Program-made: the position numbers and the translations under genes
In this document: positions 51,852 through 61,018 of the stretch, piece after piece
Numbering within the stretch: position 1 is the first letter of the stretch
Layout of the letters: each line of letters opens with the position of its first letter
Assembly (NCBI GenBank): GCA_022772085.1
Contig: JALFBN010000010.1
Location: 62,001-126,000, forward strand
DNA: 64,000 nucleotides
Reading direction: 5' to 3'
Origin: Porphyromonas sp.
GTDB lineage: Bacteria > Bacteroidota > Bacteroidia > Bacteroidales > Porphyromonadaceae
The notes under the pieces: generated by a model
Database searches by the model: none
What the model saw: only the letters and a program-made list of their open reading frames with translations
Told to the model about the DNA's origin: nothing

Positions 51852-52916
51852 ATGAATTCACAAGCCCTACTAAGGCTCTTCTCGCTGATCGCTTTTGTCG
51901 CATTTGCATCAGTTAGTTGTTGGGCTACAGCTGAGTCTTTACATCTACTATTACCCAATTGGCCATCCATTCTTTGCTGGATTGTTACCATTGGTTTTTA
52001 CGTAGTTGCCTCTTATGGAACGAAGCTGGTCGTCGATAGTTTAAATCAATCTGTATATGTTGAAAAGCGCGGTGTAAAACTCGTTGGAGGATTTTTACTT
52101 GCCTTGTTCTTTTGGATTGTTTGTAGTTTCCCGACCAATACACATACATTTTTTTACCGTAGTGCCATTGTGGATGTAGTTGTGGACGATATTGCTACTA
52201 CCCGTACCTATTTGCAAAATCTAGCCAGTGATGCCAAGGGTGAAGAGACGGTCAAGAAAACCCAAGATAGCATTGGCGCAATTGTAAATGCTCAACTCAT
52301 TGCTTTGGAAGGGGAGATTGATAATTTGGCGAACCCCGGTTTTGGAGATCGTGCCAAGGAACATCTTTCCAAAATAGCCCAAACACTGCAGGTTGCTCAG
52401 ATCCCGATGTTGTCCCATACGGGTACAAATTCCAAACAGATCAAGAGTTTGAAAGATCAATATCGGAAGACAATCACCGAAATGTTGGAGAAACGTAAGG
52501 AGGAGGTTGCTCGTCAGATGACTAATGTACAGGTGGTAAAATACAAACCTGAAGCTGAAGAGCGTTTGCAGGGGTTGGAGCAGATGGCTGCTAAAATCAC
52601 TGATATGGCTAATGCTAAAGAGGTAAATGAAGACTTGATCAACCAAGCCGATATGGAACTAAAGAAGTCCTATGCTACAATCAAGAATTACCAACAATTC
52701 GTTGAACTAAAAACTGTCGATCAAGAGGTATACCTCTCTGAGCGTCCTGTAACCAAGACCTCTCGTATGTTGAGTGTATTTGATGTTTGGAAGGATTTCT
52801 TGGAAGGCAAGTACGCAGGTCGAGGGATTATCTTTTGGGTGATACTCTCTCTACTTGTGGATATTGCTGCGTTTATTTTCTTTGATCTTGCATTCAAGCG
52901 TCGGGAACAACTTTAA
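51852..52916 (+). CDS. uncharacterised four-helix membrane protein with large helical domain (cluster gene A)
   Basis: Not recognised. 354 residues. Three N-terminal membrane helices (about 7-27, 37-57, 78-95), then about 225 mostly helical residues (105-320, Lys/Glu/Gln-rich), then a fourth helix (about 325-346, IIFWVILSLLVDIAAFIFFD) and a basic tail KRREQL. By the positive-inside rule the C-terminus is cytosolic and the long helical domain periplasmic. It is the first of four closely spaced genes, 12 bases before the GTPase gene, so a shared membrane complex is likely. It could be a sensor or anchor; no enzyme motif is seen. Confidence 0.8.
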   Translation: MNSQALLRLFSLIAFVAFASVSCWATAESLHLLLPNWPSILCWIVTIGFYVVASYGTKLVVDSLNQSVYVEKRGVKLVGGFLLALFFWIVCSFPTNTHTFFYRSAIVDVVVDDIATTRTYLQNLASDAKGEETVKKTQDSIGAIVNAQLIALEGEIDNLANPGFGDRAKEHLSKIAQTLQVAQIPMLSHTGTNSKQIKSLKDQYRKTITEMLEKRKEEVARQMTNVQVVKYKPEAEERLQGLEQMAAKITDMANAKEVNEDLINQADMELKKSYATIKNYQQFVELKTVDQEVYLSERPVTKTSRMLSVFDVWKDFLEGKYAGRGIIFWVILSLLVDIAAFIFFDLAFKRREQL

Positions 52917-52928
52917 ATCTTACTTTTT

Positions 52929-53867
52929 ATGGCTAATATCAATTTTGACAATAATGATGAGTTGATCTCCCAAATCCCTGCAATGGAAAATCACGTGGAG
53001 GCAAAACCGATGGACGTCTCCGGTTTTTTGCAGAAGGAAGACCCTCGTGATATAGGACTTAATGAGGTAGAATTGAATGATCCGAACAAGATCAATGTGA
53101 CCATCGCAGATACATCCGCACCTCTCTTGATGCTTTTTGGCCCCCCCTCTTGCGGTAAGACGATGACACTGATTCGCTTAACACGTTTCTTGCAAAAGTC
53201 GGGATACACGGTTGCTCCAATTCCTAGTTTTCGTCCTAGCTACGATAAAAATTATCGAGAATTGTGCGAAAACTTCAATGCGATGATCAATAGTTCGGAT
53301 GCTGCCAAGGCTACGAGCAATGTGAGCTTTATGCTTGTAGAGGTATTGAAGGAGGGGCGTCGGGTTTGTCAGATACTGGAGGCTCCCGGAGAATATTACT
53401 TTAATCCTGATTTACCCAAAGCTGATTTTCCTGCCTATTTCAATAAGATCATCAATATGACGAATCGTAAGATTTGGCTCTTTTTCCTCGAACCGATTTG
53501 GCGAGAAGATGTGGATCGTCGCAATTATGTGACACGTATTGAAATGGTAAAGAGTCGGAGTCGTGCACACGATAAGGCGATTTTCGTTTTTAATAAGATT
53601 GATAAGACAAACTATGTGATCGCTCCTGGTCAAGTACATAAGCAACAAGCCCTCAAGCAGGTGAGCTTTCTTTATCCCAATCTTTTCGTGCCTTTCCGCA
53701 ACACTAATCCTATAACCTCTTTTATCAGACCCTATAATTTTGATTTCGCTGTTATGCACACGGGGGACTATGTCTCTGCTGCAGATGGTACCTTGACCTT
53801 TCAAGAGGGACCTGAGGAGTATGTGTCGGAATTGTGGCATATCGTTCGTCGTCATATTAGAGGTTGA
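52929..53867 (+). CDS. uncharacterised P-loop GTPase (cluster gene B)
   Basis: A 312-residue cytosolic protein. The P-loop GPPSCGKT is at 71-78, a candidate switch II EAPGEYYF at 151-158 (Glu in place of the usual Asp of DxxG) and the guanine-specificity motif NKID at 222-225 (preceded by KAIFVF). These point to a Ras-like/TRAFAC GTPase, though not one of the known housekeeping families. About 65 N-terminal residues are acidic and probably disordered. The C-terminus (EYVSELWHIVRRHIRG) is helical. It sits between membrane protein A and two single-pass proteins. Confidence 0.82.
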   Translation: MANINFDNNDELISQIPAMENHVEAKPMDVSGFLQKEDPRDIGLNEVELNDPNKINVTIADTSAPLLMLFGPPSCGKTMTLIRLTRFLQKSGYTVAPIPSFRPSYDKNYRELCENFNAMINSSDAAKATSNVSFMLVEVLKEGRRVCQILEAPGEYYFNPDLPKADFPAYFNKIINMTNRKIWLFFLEPIWREDVDRRNYVTRIEMVKSRSRAHDKAIFVFNKIDKTNYVIAPGQVHKQQALKQVSFLYPNLFVPFRNTNPITSFIRPYNFDFAVMHTGDYVSAADGTLTFQEGPEEYVSELWHIVRRHIRG

Positions 53868-53878
53868 TTGATACGATT

Positions 53879-55090
53879 ATGCAGTTCGAAATCTTTTTAC
53901 ATGGCACTCCACAAGGCCAGCAAATCTTGGGTAAGTCGTCGGATGCATTTGCTCGTTTCGCTTCGACTTTTTATACGGTAGATACGGCTGATATCACGGA
54001 AAAGTTACGCATGGATCAGCTTGTGACAAGTCGAGGATCCGTGCTAATTTATTCTCTTGTTTGGGCTCGGCAGATTGTGGGCGATGATGGGCGAGAAGGG
54101 GGCTATGTGGCACTCTCTCTGCAACTGGATCTCATGGCTCGCAGTACATATCAAATCTATAATTTACTGAAGGCGTTGTTTCTAACTAAAGTCTTGGGGC
54201 GTATTGTCCGCGTAAAAGAGGGGGATAAAATTCAATTTGCTACATCCAAACTAACCTCTTTTGGAGTGGATTATATTGCGGAGTTAGAGGGATTCGTTGG
54301 GGCATATATTCGAGATAATATCGGAGCCTCGGGCTTTGCTCCCATACCTCAAGTGGGGCAATCGGGAAAAGTGCATTCGGGGGGTGTTCGTAAAGTAAAT
54401 CGATTCGATTTTTCAGAGAATCTCCTATTACAGACACTTGCCAATGGCGATACCTTGGACGTTTCAGATGAATATCCCTCTCAGCTGACAGAGCAAAAGA
54501 TCAGGGACTTGAGTCGTCAGCTTGAGGAAACTAAACGATCCTATTCAATGCAACTTGCTGAATTACAAGAGCAACATAGGGAGACTTTAACAGCATGGAA
54601 GCAACAATGGAACGCTAAGTTAGAGCAATCTTCAGAGCAGTTACAGCAACAAGCCCAAAAGAGTAAGGTGCAATTGGATCAACTTGCAATGGAACGGAAT
54701 CAGTTGCGTACGGAGTTGGAGCATTTGCAGATACGGGTAAAAACGGCAGACTTACAGAGTTCGCTACTCAAGCAGGAATCTAGTTTAAAGGCTTTGGCAG
54801 AGTCGATTTTTCAACTTTTTGGTTTGTCAAAAGGAGGACTCTCCCCTTCTCAAGAAGACTCTTCAACGTCCGACAAAGTGTTGATTTCGCACCGCTCTTG
54901 GTTCCCTATTATACATCTTATACTCACCCTTATATGTGCTTTGTTGCTCACAGTGGTTTTGATCTTTTTTCGTTCTGATAAGGGGGATAATACGCCTCCC
55001 ATTGTCACTATTCAACATGATACGGTCTACATAGAGAGTCCAAGGGTCGATTCTACAGCTCTTGAAGTACCAGGAATATCCAAATATTGA
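53879..55090 (+). CDS. uncharacterised GTPase-cluster protein with coiled coil and C-terminal anchor (cluster gene C)
   Basis: A 403-residue protein: globular N-terminal domain (1-195, FEIFLHGTPQGQQILGKSSD, then GGYVALSLQLD), a coiled coil (about 201-305, rich in Gln/Glu/Lys), one membrane helix (341-364, FPIIHLILTLICALLLTVVL) and a short tail of about 39 residues. The N-domain should be cytosolic. Its opening is faintly like GAP1-N domains of bacterial GTPase-associated conflict systems, an impression not tested. ATG 53879 follows the GTPase stop by 11 bases. Its N-domain resembles that of gene D. Confidence 0.75.
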   Translation: MQFEIFLHGTPQGQQILGKSSDAFARFASTFYTVDTADITEKLRMDQLVTSRGSVLIYSLVWARQIVGDDGREGGYVALSLQLDLMARSTYQIYNLLKALFLTKVLGRIVRVKEGDKIQFATSKLTSFGVDYIAELEGFVGAYIRDNIGASGFAPIPQVGQSGKVHSGGVRKVNRFDFSENLLLQTLANGDTLDVSDEYPSQLTEQKIRDLSRQLEETKRSYSMQLAELQEQHRETLTAWKQQWNAKLEQSSEQLQQQAQKSKVQLDQLAMERNQLRTELEHLQIRVKTADLQSSLLKQESSLKALAESIFQLFGLSKGGLSPSQEDSSTSDKVLISHRSWFPIIHLILTLICALLLTVVLIFFRSDKGDNTPPIVTIQHDTVYIESPRVDSTALEVPGISKY

Positions 55091-55094
55091 GTTA

Positions 55095-55133
55095 TAGATA
55101 GAGAGGTTACTTTAACTCCTCTATCTATTTTTT
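55095..55133 (+). terminator. terminator-like hairpin between cluster genes C and D
   Basis: TAGATAGAGAGG (55095-55106) pairs with CCTCTATCTA (55118-55127) with a two-base bulge, followed by TTTTTT (55128-55133). The ATG of gene D is at 55140. It looks like an intrinsic terminator inside the operon and could set the ratio of D to A-C. Confidence 0.7.
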
Positions 55134-55139
55134 AGCCTG

Positions 55140-56426
55140 ATGAATACTACCATTTATCTATTTTCGTCGACGTTGTCCTATGAGCAATATCCCAATGATT
55201 CGACCTCTCGACTGTTTCAGGGGCTTTTGTCTCGAGCAGAGGCTCCTGAGCAACTCTTGATTCATCGGGAGGGTGATCTCGTTTATTACGTTTATATTCG
55301 AGCGTTGGGGGAAGAGCCTAAAGGCTTTTGGGGGGTCTCTTTTATCCTCAATGGAGAACATCTTATAGGGGCTTTTGAGAAATTGATGAAGTTTTGTGAG
55401 CAACAATTACGCTATGTGGCTCTTCAGGGAGATTTGCTTCAGCTGGATGATTATGGGAACATCCGGCGAACTAATAGCACTTTTCATGATCAATTGCCAT
55501 TTATCGAATCCTTGGTGCATAAGATCCGTAAACAGTTCTCGGGGCTCGATTTGCCACTCGCACTTCTTCCTCCCACCAATTATGGTATAGATCGACGGAG
55601 CTTTAGTCGATTATCTGTTTCGGAACAGGATGTGGATATTTTAAGGGCTGTTGAGAGTCATGCTATTGTTGCATTGCTGCAAGCAAAAGACTATGAAGAT
55701 CCGCTTCTCAGACGTTATGGAGAGCAACTTAGGTGTTTGGCGATAGAACGGGACGACTTAAAGAAGAGATGCGAAGAGCTACAATCGTCCTATTGTGCCC
55801 TCAATCGACAAAAAAAACAGTACAAAAAAGTAATGTTTCTCTCCCTCCTAACTGCTTTCATTTTGTGTCTTAGTTCTGTTGGTTTTTTTGTCTTTAGATA
55901 TCATTTACGTTCGCTCCGGCAGGATGCTTTGGAGCAGTCTTCTCAAAATAAAAAACTCACGGCACAAAACGAACGTTTGGAACAGAGCAATCAGGAGTTG
56001 TCGTCATCCTACGCACAGGAGCAGCGCAAGCATGAAGAGGCTCGTTCGTTACTTGATGGATTGACCCAAGGAATGCCTCTTGTTGTTCGGGGGATAGAGG
56101 TGGCTATGACGAGTCAAACCTCGGAAGTTCCAACCTCTTTCAGTAGCAAGGCTCATTTGGATCGTTACCTTTGGGTTGCTATTGAGTATAAAGAGATAGA
56201 GGAAGCTTTGGTTGATTTACAGGTCGAGGTGTATCGCAGAGAGGATAACATCCGGGTGGCCTCCATCCCACTAAGTGTACAGACACTGATGCTTGGCGAG
56301 GGGAGTCGTAAGGTTGTAACTCCGGCTATTTCGGGAGATTGGATCGAGGGTGAATACGAGATAGAGGTACGTAGTGGGGAAGTGGTACTCTCTTCCAAGC
56401 GTGTTTATATAGATTCCTATCGATAA
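55140..56426 (+). CDS. uncharacterised GTPase-cluster protein with single membrane helix and periplasmic domain (cluster gene D)
   Basis: A 428-residue protein. N-terminal domain (1-190) with the same pattern as gene C (HREGDLVYYVYIRAL, GFWGVSFIL, YVALQGDLLQLDDYGNI), a short coiled coil (about 195-228), a membrane helix (230-253, VMFLSLLTAFILCLSSVGFF), a second coiled coil (about 256-307) and a C-terminal beta-rich domain (about 312-428, LWVAIEYKEIEEALVDLQVE). The C-terminal part should be periplasmic, so D bridges the GTPase side and the envelope. Function unknown. Confidence 0.75.
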   Translation: MNTTIYLFSSTLSYEQYPNDSTSRLFQGLLSRAEAPEQLLIHREGDLVYYVYIRALGEEPKGFWGVSFILNGEHLIGAFEKLMKFCEQQLRYVALQGDLLQLDDYGNIRRTNSTFHDQLPFIESLVHKIRKQFSGLDLPLALLPPTNYGIDRRSFSRLSVSEQDVDILRAVESHAIVALLQAKDYEDPLLRRYGEQLRCLAIERDDLKKRCEELQSSYCALNRQKKQYKKVMFLSLLTAFILCLSSVGFFVFRYHLRSLRQDALEQSSQNKKLTAQNERLEQSNQELSSSYAQEQRKHEEARSLLDGLTQGMPLVVRGIEVAMTSQTSEVPTSFSSKAHLDRYLWVAIEYKEIEEALVDLQVEVYRREDNIRVASIPLSVQTLMLGEGSRKVVTPAISGDWIEGEYEIEVRSGEVVLSSKRVYIDSYR

Positions 56427-56596
56427 ATATGCTATGATTTCTCTTTTTTTACTTCTATGGCAATAGAGGCCCTTTGACCAAATTCTTAACCTGTTTTGGG
56501 AAAGACTATCTCCGAATTATCCTACCTTGTCTTGCTGGATTTATTGATCCACAGAAAACTCCAAAGCTTTTTCATAATTACTAGAGTATATATAGA

Positions 56597-56676
56597 AATC
56601 CCCTGCTTTTGTCCCCCCAGTAATTGCATCAGTAAGATGTTACCGGAGGTAGATTAAAAAACAAAAGGAGGGGATT
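56597..56676. repeat. 16-bp inverted repeat between cluster gene D and gltX
   Basis: AATCCCCTGCTTTTGT (56597-56612) and ACAAAAGGAGGGGATT (56661-56676) are complementary at 15 of 16 positions around a 48-base loop. It lies between convergent genes, so a bidirectional terminator is the simplest reading, but it lacks flanking T-runs and could be a small inverted-repeat element. The 335-base gap holds no gene. Confidence 0.6.
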
Positions 56677-56761
56677 ATTATCTTTAGGCTGGAGATGAAA
56701 AGTATTTTAGGGGGAGTCCATGACGGAAATAGATTCCCGACAAAACTTTTTCTCTTCTTCT

Positions 56762-58282
56762 TTATCCGAGGACTTCAATAGCTCGCTTAATGCGACGAAT
56801 ACTCTCCTCTAAACCGAGTAGGTAAATAATTTCATTGATATGAGGACCTTTAGGAGCACCAACGAGAGCTAAACGCAAGGCATTCATCACCCCTCCCATA
56901 TTGTATTCGTTGCTTTGAATAAAGTTATTGAGAGCCTCTCCAAGAGTATTGCAGTCCCATTTAGATTGCTCTTGTAGGAGCGCGATTACCTCGCGCATTT
57001 GCGTGGGTGATTCGGATTTCCACCGTTTTTTTGCAGTTTTCTCATCGTAAGCCTCAGGAGCTATGAAAAAGAATGAAGTTTCGTCCCACAGCTGAGGAAT
57101 GAGCTGTACACGATCCCTTACGACCTGCAAGATCGCCTCTAGATTAGATGGAATTGCCACACCCTGTTGCTCCAAAATGGGGATAAATAGTTCTTTGATT
57201 AGGGTTAAGGGAGCCTCTTGTAAGTAACGATGATTGAACCATTTTCCCTTCTCGAAGTCAAATTTAGCCCCTGACTTACTACATTTGTCGAGTGTAAATG
57301 CTTCGATGAGCTCCTCTCGTGTCATGACCTCTCGGTTATCACCGGGATTCCATCCTAGAAGAGCCAGGAAATTCACAACCGCTTCGGGCAAATAACCACT
57401 CTCGCGGTAACCCATAGAGATTGCTCCACTCTGAGGATCGATCCACTCCAGGGGAAATACAGGGAATCCCAAGCGATCCCCATCTCGCTTGCTCAATTTG
57501 CCATTCCCCTCGGGCTTGAGCAGGAGTGCCAAATGGGCAAAAACGGGCATTGTATCCTCCCAACCCAATGCACGATAGAGCAATTTGTGCAAGGGGGCAC
57601 TAGGCAACCACTCCTCTCCTCGTATCACATGGGTAATCCCCATTAAGTGATCATCTACGATATTAGCTAGGTGGTAAGTGGGAAGGTCATCGCTACTTTT
57701 GTAAAGTACCTTATCGTCAATAATAGAAGAATTGATACGCACTTCTCCACGGATTAGGTCCTCTACCACAACCTCTTCGTTGGGTTCAATCTTGATACGC
57801 ACCACGTAGGGTACACCAGCGACTTCTAGTGCAGTAATCTCCTCAGCAGAGAGGGACAGATCGTTTTTCATCGAACCTCGAGTGGTCGCATCATACTGAA
57901 AGTTAGGAATAGCCTCACGCGCAGCTTCCAACTCCTCCGCTGTATCATATGCTTTGTAGGCCTTACCCTCACGGAGCAATTGCTCTACATAGATCCGATA
58001 GATGTCACGGCGTTCACTCTGTCGGTAGGGACCGTGATCACCACCGATACCAACACCTTCATCGATCTCTATACCAAGCCATTGGAGCGACTCTAGGATA
58101 TACGCTTCGGCTCCCGGTACAAAACGTTTGCTATCCGTATCCTCAATACGGAGGAGCATATCACCACCAAAATGACGAGCAAAAAGATAGTTGTAGAGAG
58201 CTGTACGTACCCCACCAATATGAAGAGGACCCGTAGGACTTGGAGCAAACCGCACGCGTGGCTTTTGAGGTAATGAAGTCAT
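56762..58282 (-). CDS. gltX: glutamate--tRNA ligase
   Basis: A class I aminoacyl-tRNA synthetase charging tRNA-Glu. The HIGH motif is in [20 protein letters not shown] and the KMSKS-type motif is [11 protein letters not shown]. The C-terminal anticodon-binding helices follow. 506 residues is the usual length. The 260 bases upstream contain its promoter and no gene. Confidence 0.96.
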   Translation of the reverse strand: MTSLPQKPRVRFAPSPTGPLHIGGVRTALYNYLFARHFGGDMLLRIEDTDSKRFVPGAEAYILESLQWLGIEIDEGVGIGGDHGPYRQSERRDIYRIYVEQLLREGKAYKAYDTAEELEAAREAIPNFQYDATTRGSMKNDLSLSAEEITALEVAGVPYVVRIKIEPNEEVVVEDLIRGEVRINSSIIDDKVLYKSSDDLPTYHLANIVDDHLMGITHVIRGEEWLPSAPLHKLLYRALGWEDTMPVFAHLALLLKPEGNGKLSKRDGDRLGFPVFPLEWIDPQSGAISMGYRESGYLPEAVVNFLALLGWNPGDNREVMTREELIEAFTLDKCSKSGAKFDFEKGKWFNHRYLQEAPLTLIKELFIPILEQQGVAIPSNLEAILQVVRDRVQLIPQLWDETSFFFIAPEAYDEKTAKKRWKSESPTQMREVIALLQEQSKWDCNTLGEALNNFIQSNEYNMGGVMNALRLALVGAPKGPHINEIIYLLGLEESIRRIKRAIEVLG

Positions 58283-58323
58283 ATCTAAGTATTGCTTTAA
58301 TTTTTCTATGTCTAATGTCCTGA

Positions 58324-58331
58324 CAAAAGTA
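58324..58331 (-). promoter_or_regulatory. -7 box for gltX
   Basis: The minus strand reads TACTTTTG, a perfect TAnnTTTG, 42 bases before the gltX ATG at 58282. A good -33 was not found. The surrounding 58283-58542 gap has no ORF; it contains TATATATAGAAATC, a 14-base string also present near 56,588. Confidence 0.5.
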
Positions 58332-58542
58332 GCTATTTGTCGGAAAATAGTAGGTTCTTACAGAGATGCTACTTGTCCTAGAGTCTCGTGAAGAGAGGGA
58401 TATATATAGAAATCGGTAAAAGCCCTTTCCTGTGGGAACTCCTTGGCAACAGACAATTCATCTTCTTGTCTTCTGGTTCTAAATCTACAAGACAGAAGAG
58501 ATCAATCCGATAGACGGAAAATAAAAACTATTGGAGTATTTC

Positions 58543-59286
58543 TTATTTCAGGAGTAGCGTTTGTCTGTTTGGATCATAGAGGGGAAGTATAGGATAGCGA
58601 TCCTCTTCTAAACAGATGGGAATCGTTGGGAGATAACCTAAGCGTTCAAGCCGTTGATAATGCTCCAGTTGTACAATAAAATCTTGTAGGTGATCCTTAT
58701 AAGCCAGATAGGAGAGGTGTGCGATTAGCAGTGCATCATTCGCACCCTTTATGGTGACACCTCGTTCAAGGAAGCGATGGAGCAATATACCTGCAAATAG
58801 GCAATCTTCACCCGCTAATTGTCCTTCCCATCCGGCAGCCACGACCAGTACCTGCTCAAATTGACCCTCTTTCGTATAGCCAATAATACGAGAGATATTA
58901 CCAAATGATCCTATGGCGATGTATTGAGCTCCTGCTTCGCGTGCAAGATGTAATGCCCGAGTGCCGTTTGTCGTTGTGAGTACAACCTTCTTATCTTTTA
59001 CGAGGGCTGTTGTATATTCTTCGGGATCATTACCCAGTTGAGCACCCTCTACACGTACGGCATTGCGCTCCGCTGCTACTAGATAATCAGGATCTACTCG
59101 ATAATGAAGGCTCTCCTCTACAGTTGCTACGGGGCGAACTTCTATCGCTCCGTGGTATAGGGCTGAAAGGATGGTGGCAGATGCTCGAAAAACATCTGTG
59201 ATCACTACGAGTGTCCGATTCCAACGGGATGGAGCATAGTTCTTGATAAGATCAGGAGAGGGACATAGGTGTAGTGTTGGATTCAT
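58543..59286 (-). CDS. 2-phosphosulfolactate phosphatase family protein (ComB)
   Basis: A 247-residue Mg2+-dependent phosphatase of the ComB family, known in coenzyme M synthesis and widespread in bacteria with unclear substrates. Family marks: VVITDVFRASATILSALYHG, AERNAVRVEGAQLGNDPEEY, LTTTNGTRALHLAREAGA and GWEGQLAGEDCLFAGILLHR. No other coenzyme M or sulfolactate gene is nearby, so the substrate is open. Confidence 0.85.
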   Translation of the reverse strand: MNPTLHLCPSPDLIKNYAPSRWNRTLVVITDVFRASATILSALYHGAIEVRPVATVEESLHYRVDPDYLVAAERNAVRVEGAQLGNDPEEYTTALVKDKKVVLTTTNGTRALHLAREAGAQYIAIGSFGNISRIIGYTKEGQFEQVLVVAAGWEGQLAGEDCLFAGILLHRFLERGVTIKGANDALLIAHLSYLAYKDHLQDFIVQLEHYQRLERLGYLPTIPICLEEDRYPILPLYDPNRQTLLLK

Positions 59287-59289
59287 CTC

Positions 59290-59778
59290 TTAGTTTTTTT
59301 TGGTGGGCGTGATGTTTTCGGAGGATATTGTGCCTTGATCTTCATTGGTATGCTCCCCGTCTTCGGGATAGATGCGTTCGAATAACTCCGTTATTTCAAT
59401 TACAAAGTCTCTCCCTTCGACTAACTTAAGATAGTCTGTTCCTCCTGGTTTTGTCAATTTTACCTCTTTCGTGTGGGGGAGATAGGTTACTTCCACAATG
59501 TCGGTGAATTTGCAGACGATATGCGGTTTACGCCCGTAGTCATTACCGGCATAGAGTAAATACGACTTGGCATCTATGTAGTAAAAGGTGTCGCGACGGA
59601 GGTGTAGAGCAATCCCAATAGGGATGAGCAATGTGGGAGCTATGAGCGTCCACCAAGGGGCTGTAGTGCTGTGTGAAATAACAGCGATAAAAGCTATAAC
59701 ACCAAGAGTGTAGAGTATTGCTACAAAGTATGCCGTCTTGTAGCTACGTAGACTGTGGCGTAGATAGTACTTTTTCAT
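59290..59778 (-). CDS. small membrane protein with PH-like domain
   Basis: A 162-residue protein with two membrane helices (about 12-35 and 42-60) followed by a beta-rich region (about 62-145, FYYIDAKSYLLYAGNDYGRK, IVEVTYLPHTKEVKLTKPGG) resembling bacterial PH-domain proteins, then a polar tail. Function unknown. ATG 59778 (MKKYYLRHSL) lies 8 bases after a terminator of gcvT; an in-frame ATG at 59805 lies inside that hairpin. It ends 3 bases before comB. Confidence 0.65.
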   Translation of the reverse strand: MKKYYLRHSLRSYKTAYFVAILYTLGVIAFIAVISHSTTAPWWTLIAPTLLIPIGIALHLRRDTFYYIDAKSYLLYAGNDYGRKPHIVCKFTDIVEVTYLPHTKEVKLTKPGGTDYLKLVEGRDFVIEITELFERIYPEDGEHTNEDQGTISSENITPTKKN

Positions 59779-59786
59779 ATAAATCA

Positions 59787-59825
59787 AGAAAAGAGGGTCT
59801 CCCACCTTAAAATGAGAAGACCCTC
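59787..59825 (-). terminator. terminator/attenuator between gcvT and the PH-like gene
   Basis: On the minus strand GAGGGTCTTCTC (59825-59814) pairs with GGGAGACCCTC (about 59803-59793) and is followed by TTTTCTT. The gcvT stop is 28 bases upstream and the next ATG only 8 bases downstream, so expression of the PH-like gene and comB would depend on read-through. Confidence 0.7.
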
Positions 59826-59852
59826 AATTATATGCATTACAACTAAGCTCGA

Positions 59853-60941
59853 TTATTGACGGAAAGGTGCTTTTACAACTTCAGCTTTGAGTTGGCGACC
59901 ACGTACAACAATCGCAATAGGCGTACCCACCTTGGCATATTCCTTGGCTACGTAACCCATACCGATACCCTTTTTGAGCCATGGAGACATGGTACCGGAG
60001 GTGACCTCACCAATGATTTCGCCTGCTTCGTTGGCAATTTCATAGTGTTGACGAGGTACCCCCTTGTCCTTGAGTTCAAAACTCACGAGCTTACGGGTCA
60101 AACCTCCGGCCTTTTGCTCTTCAAGGAGCTTGCGTCCGATGAGATCTTCTTTACCCTCTACCAATTTAGTAATCCAGCCAAGACCTGCTTCAATAGGTGA
60201 GTGTGTATCATCAATATCATGGCCGTAGAGGCAGAAGCACATTTCAAGACGAAGGGTGTCACGGCAGCCCAAGCCTGCAGGCATGATACCCTCCGGCTTA
60301 CCTGCTTCAAAGAGAGCTTTCCAAATTTTGTCTGCATACTCGGGATAGAAATAGAGCTCAAAGCCACCGGCTCCCGTGTATCCGGTTGCGGAGATAATCA
60401 CATTGGGACAACCTGCAAATTCACCTACCTTGAAGGTATAGTAGGTGATTTCGGACAGGTTGACATTGGTAAGGCGTTGCATCACTTCGGTTGCCTTCGG
60501 CCCTTGCACAGCAAGTTGAGCAATGTTGTCAGAGGCGTTTTCAAGCTCTGCCCCCATGGTATTATGTTTTTGGCACCAAGCCCAGTCCTTTTCTACGTTG
60601 GCGGCATTGGGTACCATCATATATTTTTCTTCTTCATATCGATAGAGGAGGAAGTCATCTACGATACCGCCCTCTTCCGTCGGGAAACAGCAGTATTGTA
60701 CTTGCCCAACGGCCAACTTGGACGCATCGTTGCTGGATACTTTTTGAAGGAATGCCAGTGCGTTAGGTCCCTTTACCCAAAACTCGCCCATGTGCGAAAC
60801 GTCAAATACACCTACATTGTTCACAACATTGAGGTGCTCTTCAATGATACCGGTGTACTCAATAGGCATATTGTAGCCTGCGAACTCGGCCATCTTAGCG
60901 CCAAGCTCAATGTGAGTGTTGGTAAATGGAGTTGTCTTCAT
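59853..60941 (-). CDS. gcvT: aminomethyltransferase (glycine cleavage T protein)
   Basis: It transfers the aminomethyl carbon from the H protein to tetrahydrofolate, releasing ammonia. Features: [56 protein letters not shown] and the folate-site C-terminal domain ([39 protein letters not shown]). 362 residues is normal. Other gcv genes are not in the window. Confidence 0.96.
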   Translation of the reverse strand: MKTTPFTNTHIELGAKMAEFAGYNMPIEYTGIIEEHLNVVNNVGVFDVSHMGEFWVKGPNALAFLQKVSSNDASKLAVGQVQYCCFPTEEGGIVDDFLLYRYEEEKYMMVPNAANVEKDWAWCQKHNTMGAELENASDNIAQLAVQGPKATEVMQRLTNVNLSEITYYTFKVGEFAGCPNVIISATGYTGAGGFELYFYPEYADKIWKALFEAGKPEGIMPAGLGCRDTLRLEMCFCLYGHDIDDTHSPIEAGLGWITKLVEGKEDLIGRKLLEEQKAGGLTRKLVSFELKDKGVPRQHYEIANEAGEIIGEVTSGTMSPWLKKGIGMGYVAKEYAKVGTPIAIVVRGRQLKAEVVKAPFRQ

Positions 60942-60981
60942 ATTCGTATAAATGTATCTAATCAGTATTGTTACTCTAGGA

Positions 60982-60989
60982 CAAAGGTA
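60982..60989 (-). promoter_or_regulatory. -7 box for gcvT
   Basis: The minus strand reads TACCTTTG, a perfect -7 box, 41 bases before the gcvT ATG at 60941. No TTG lies at the expected distance upstream. Confidence 0.5.
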
Positions 60990-61018
60990 GCTAATCCGAT
61001 GGGATTAAGGGGTACGAT

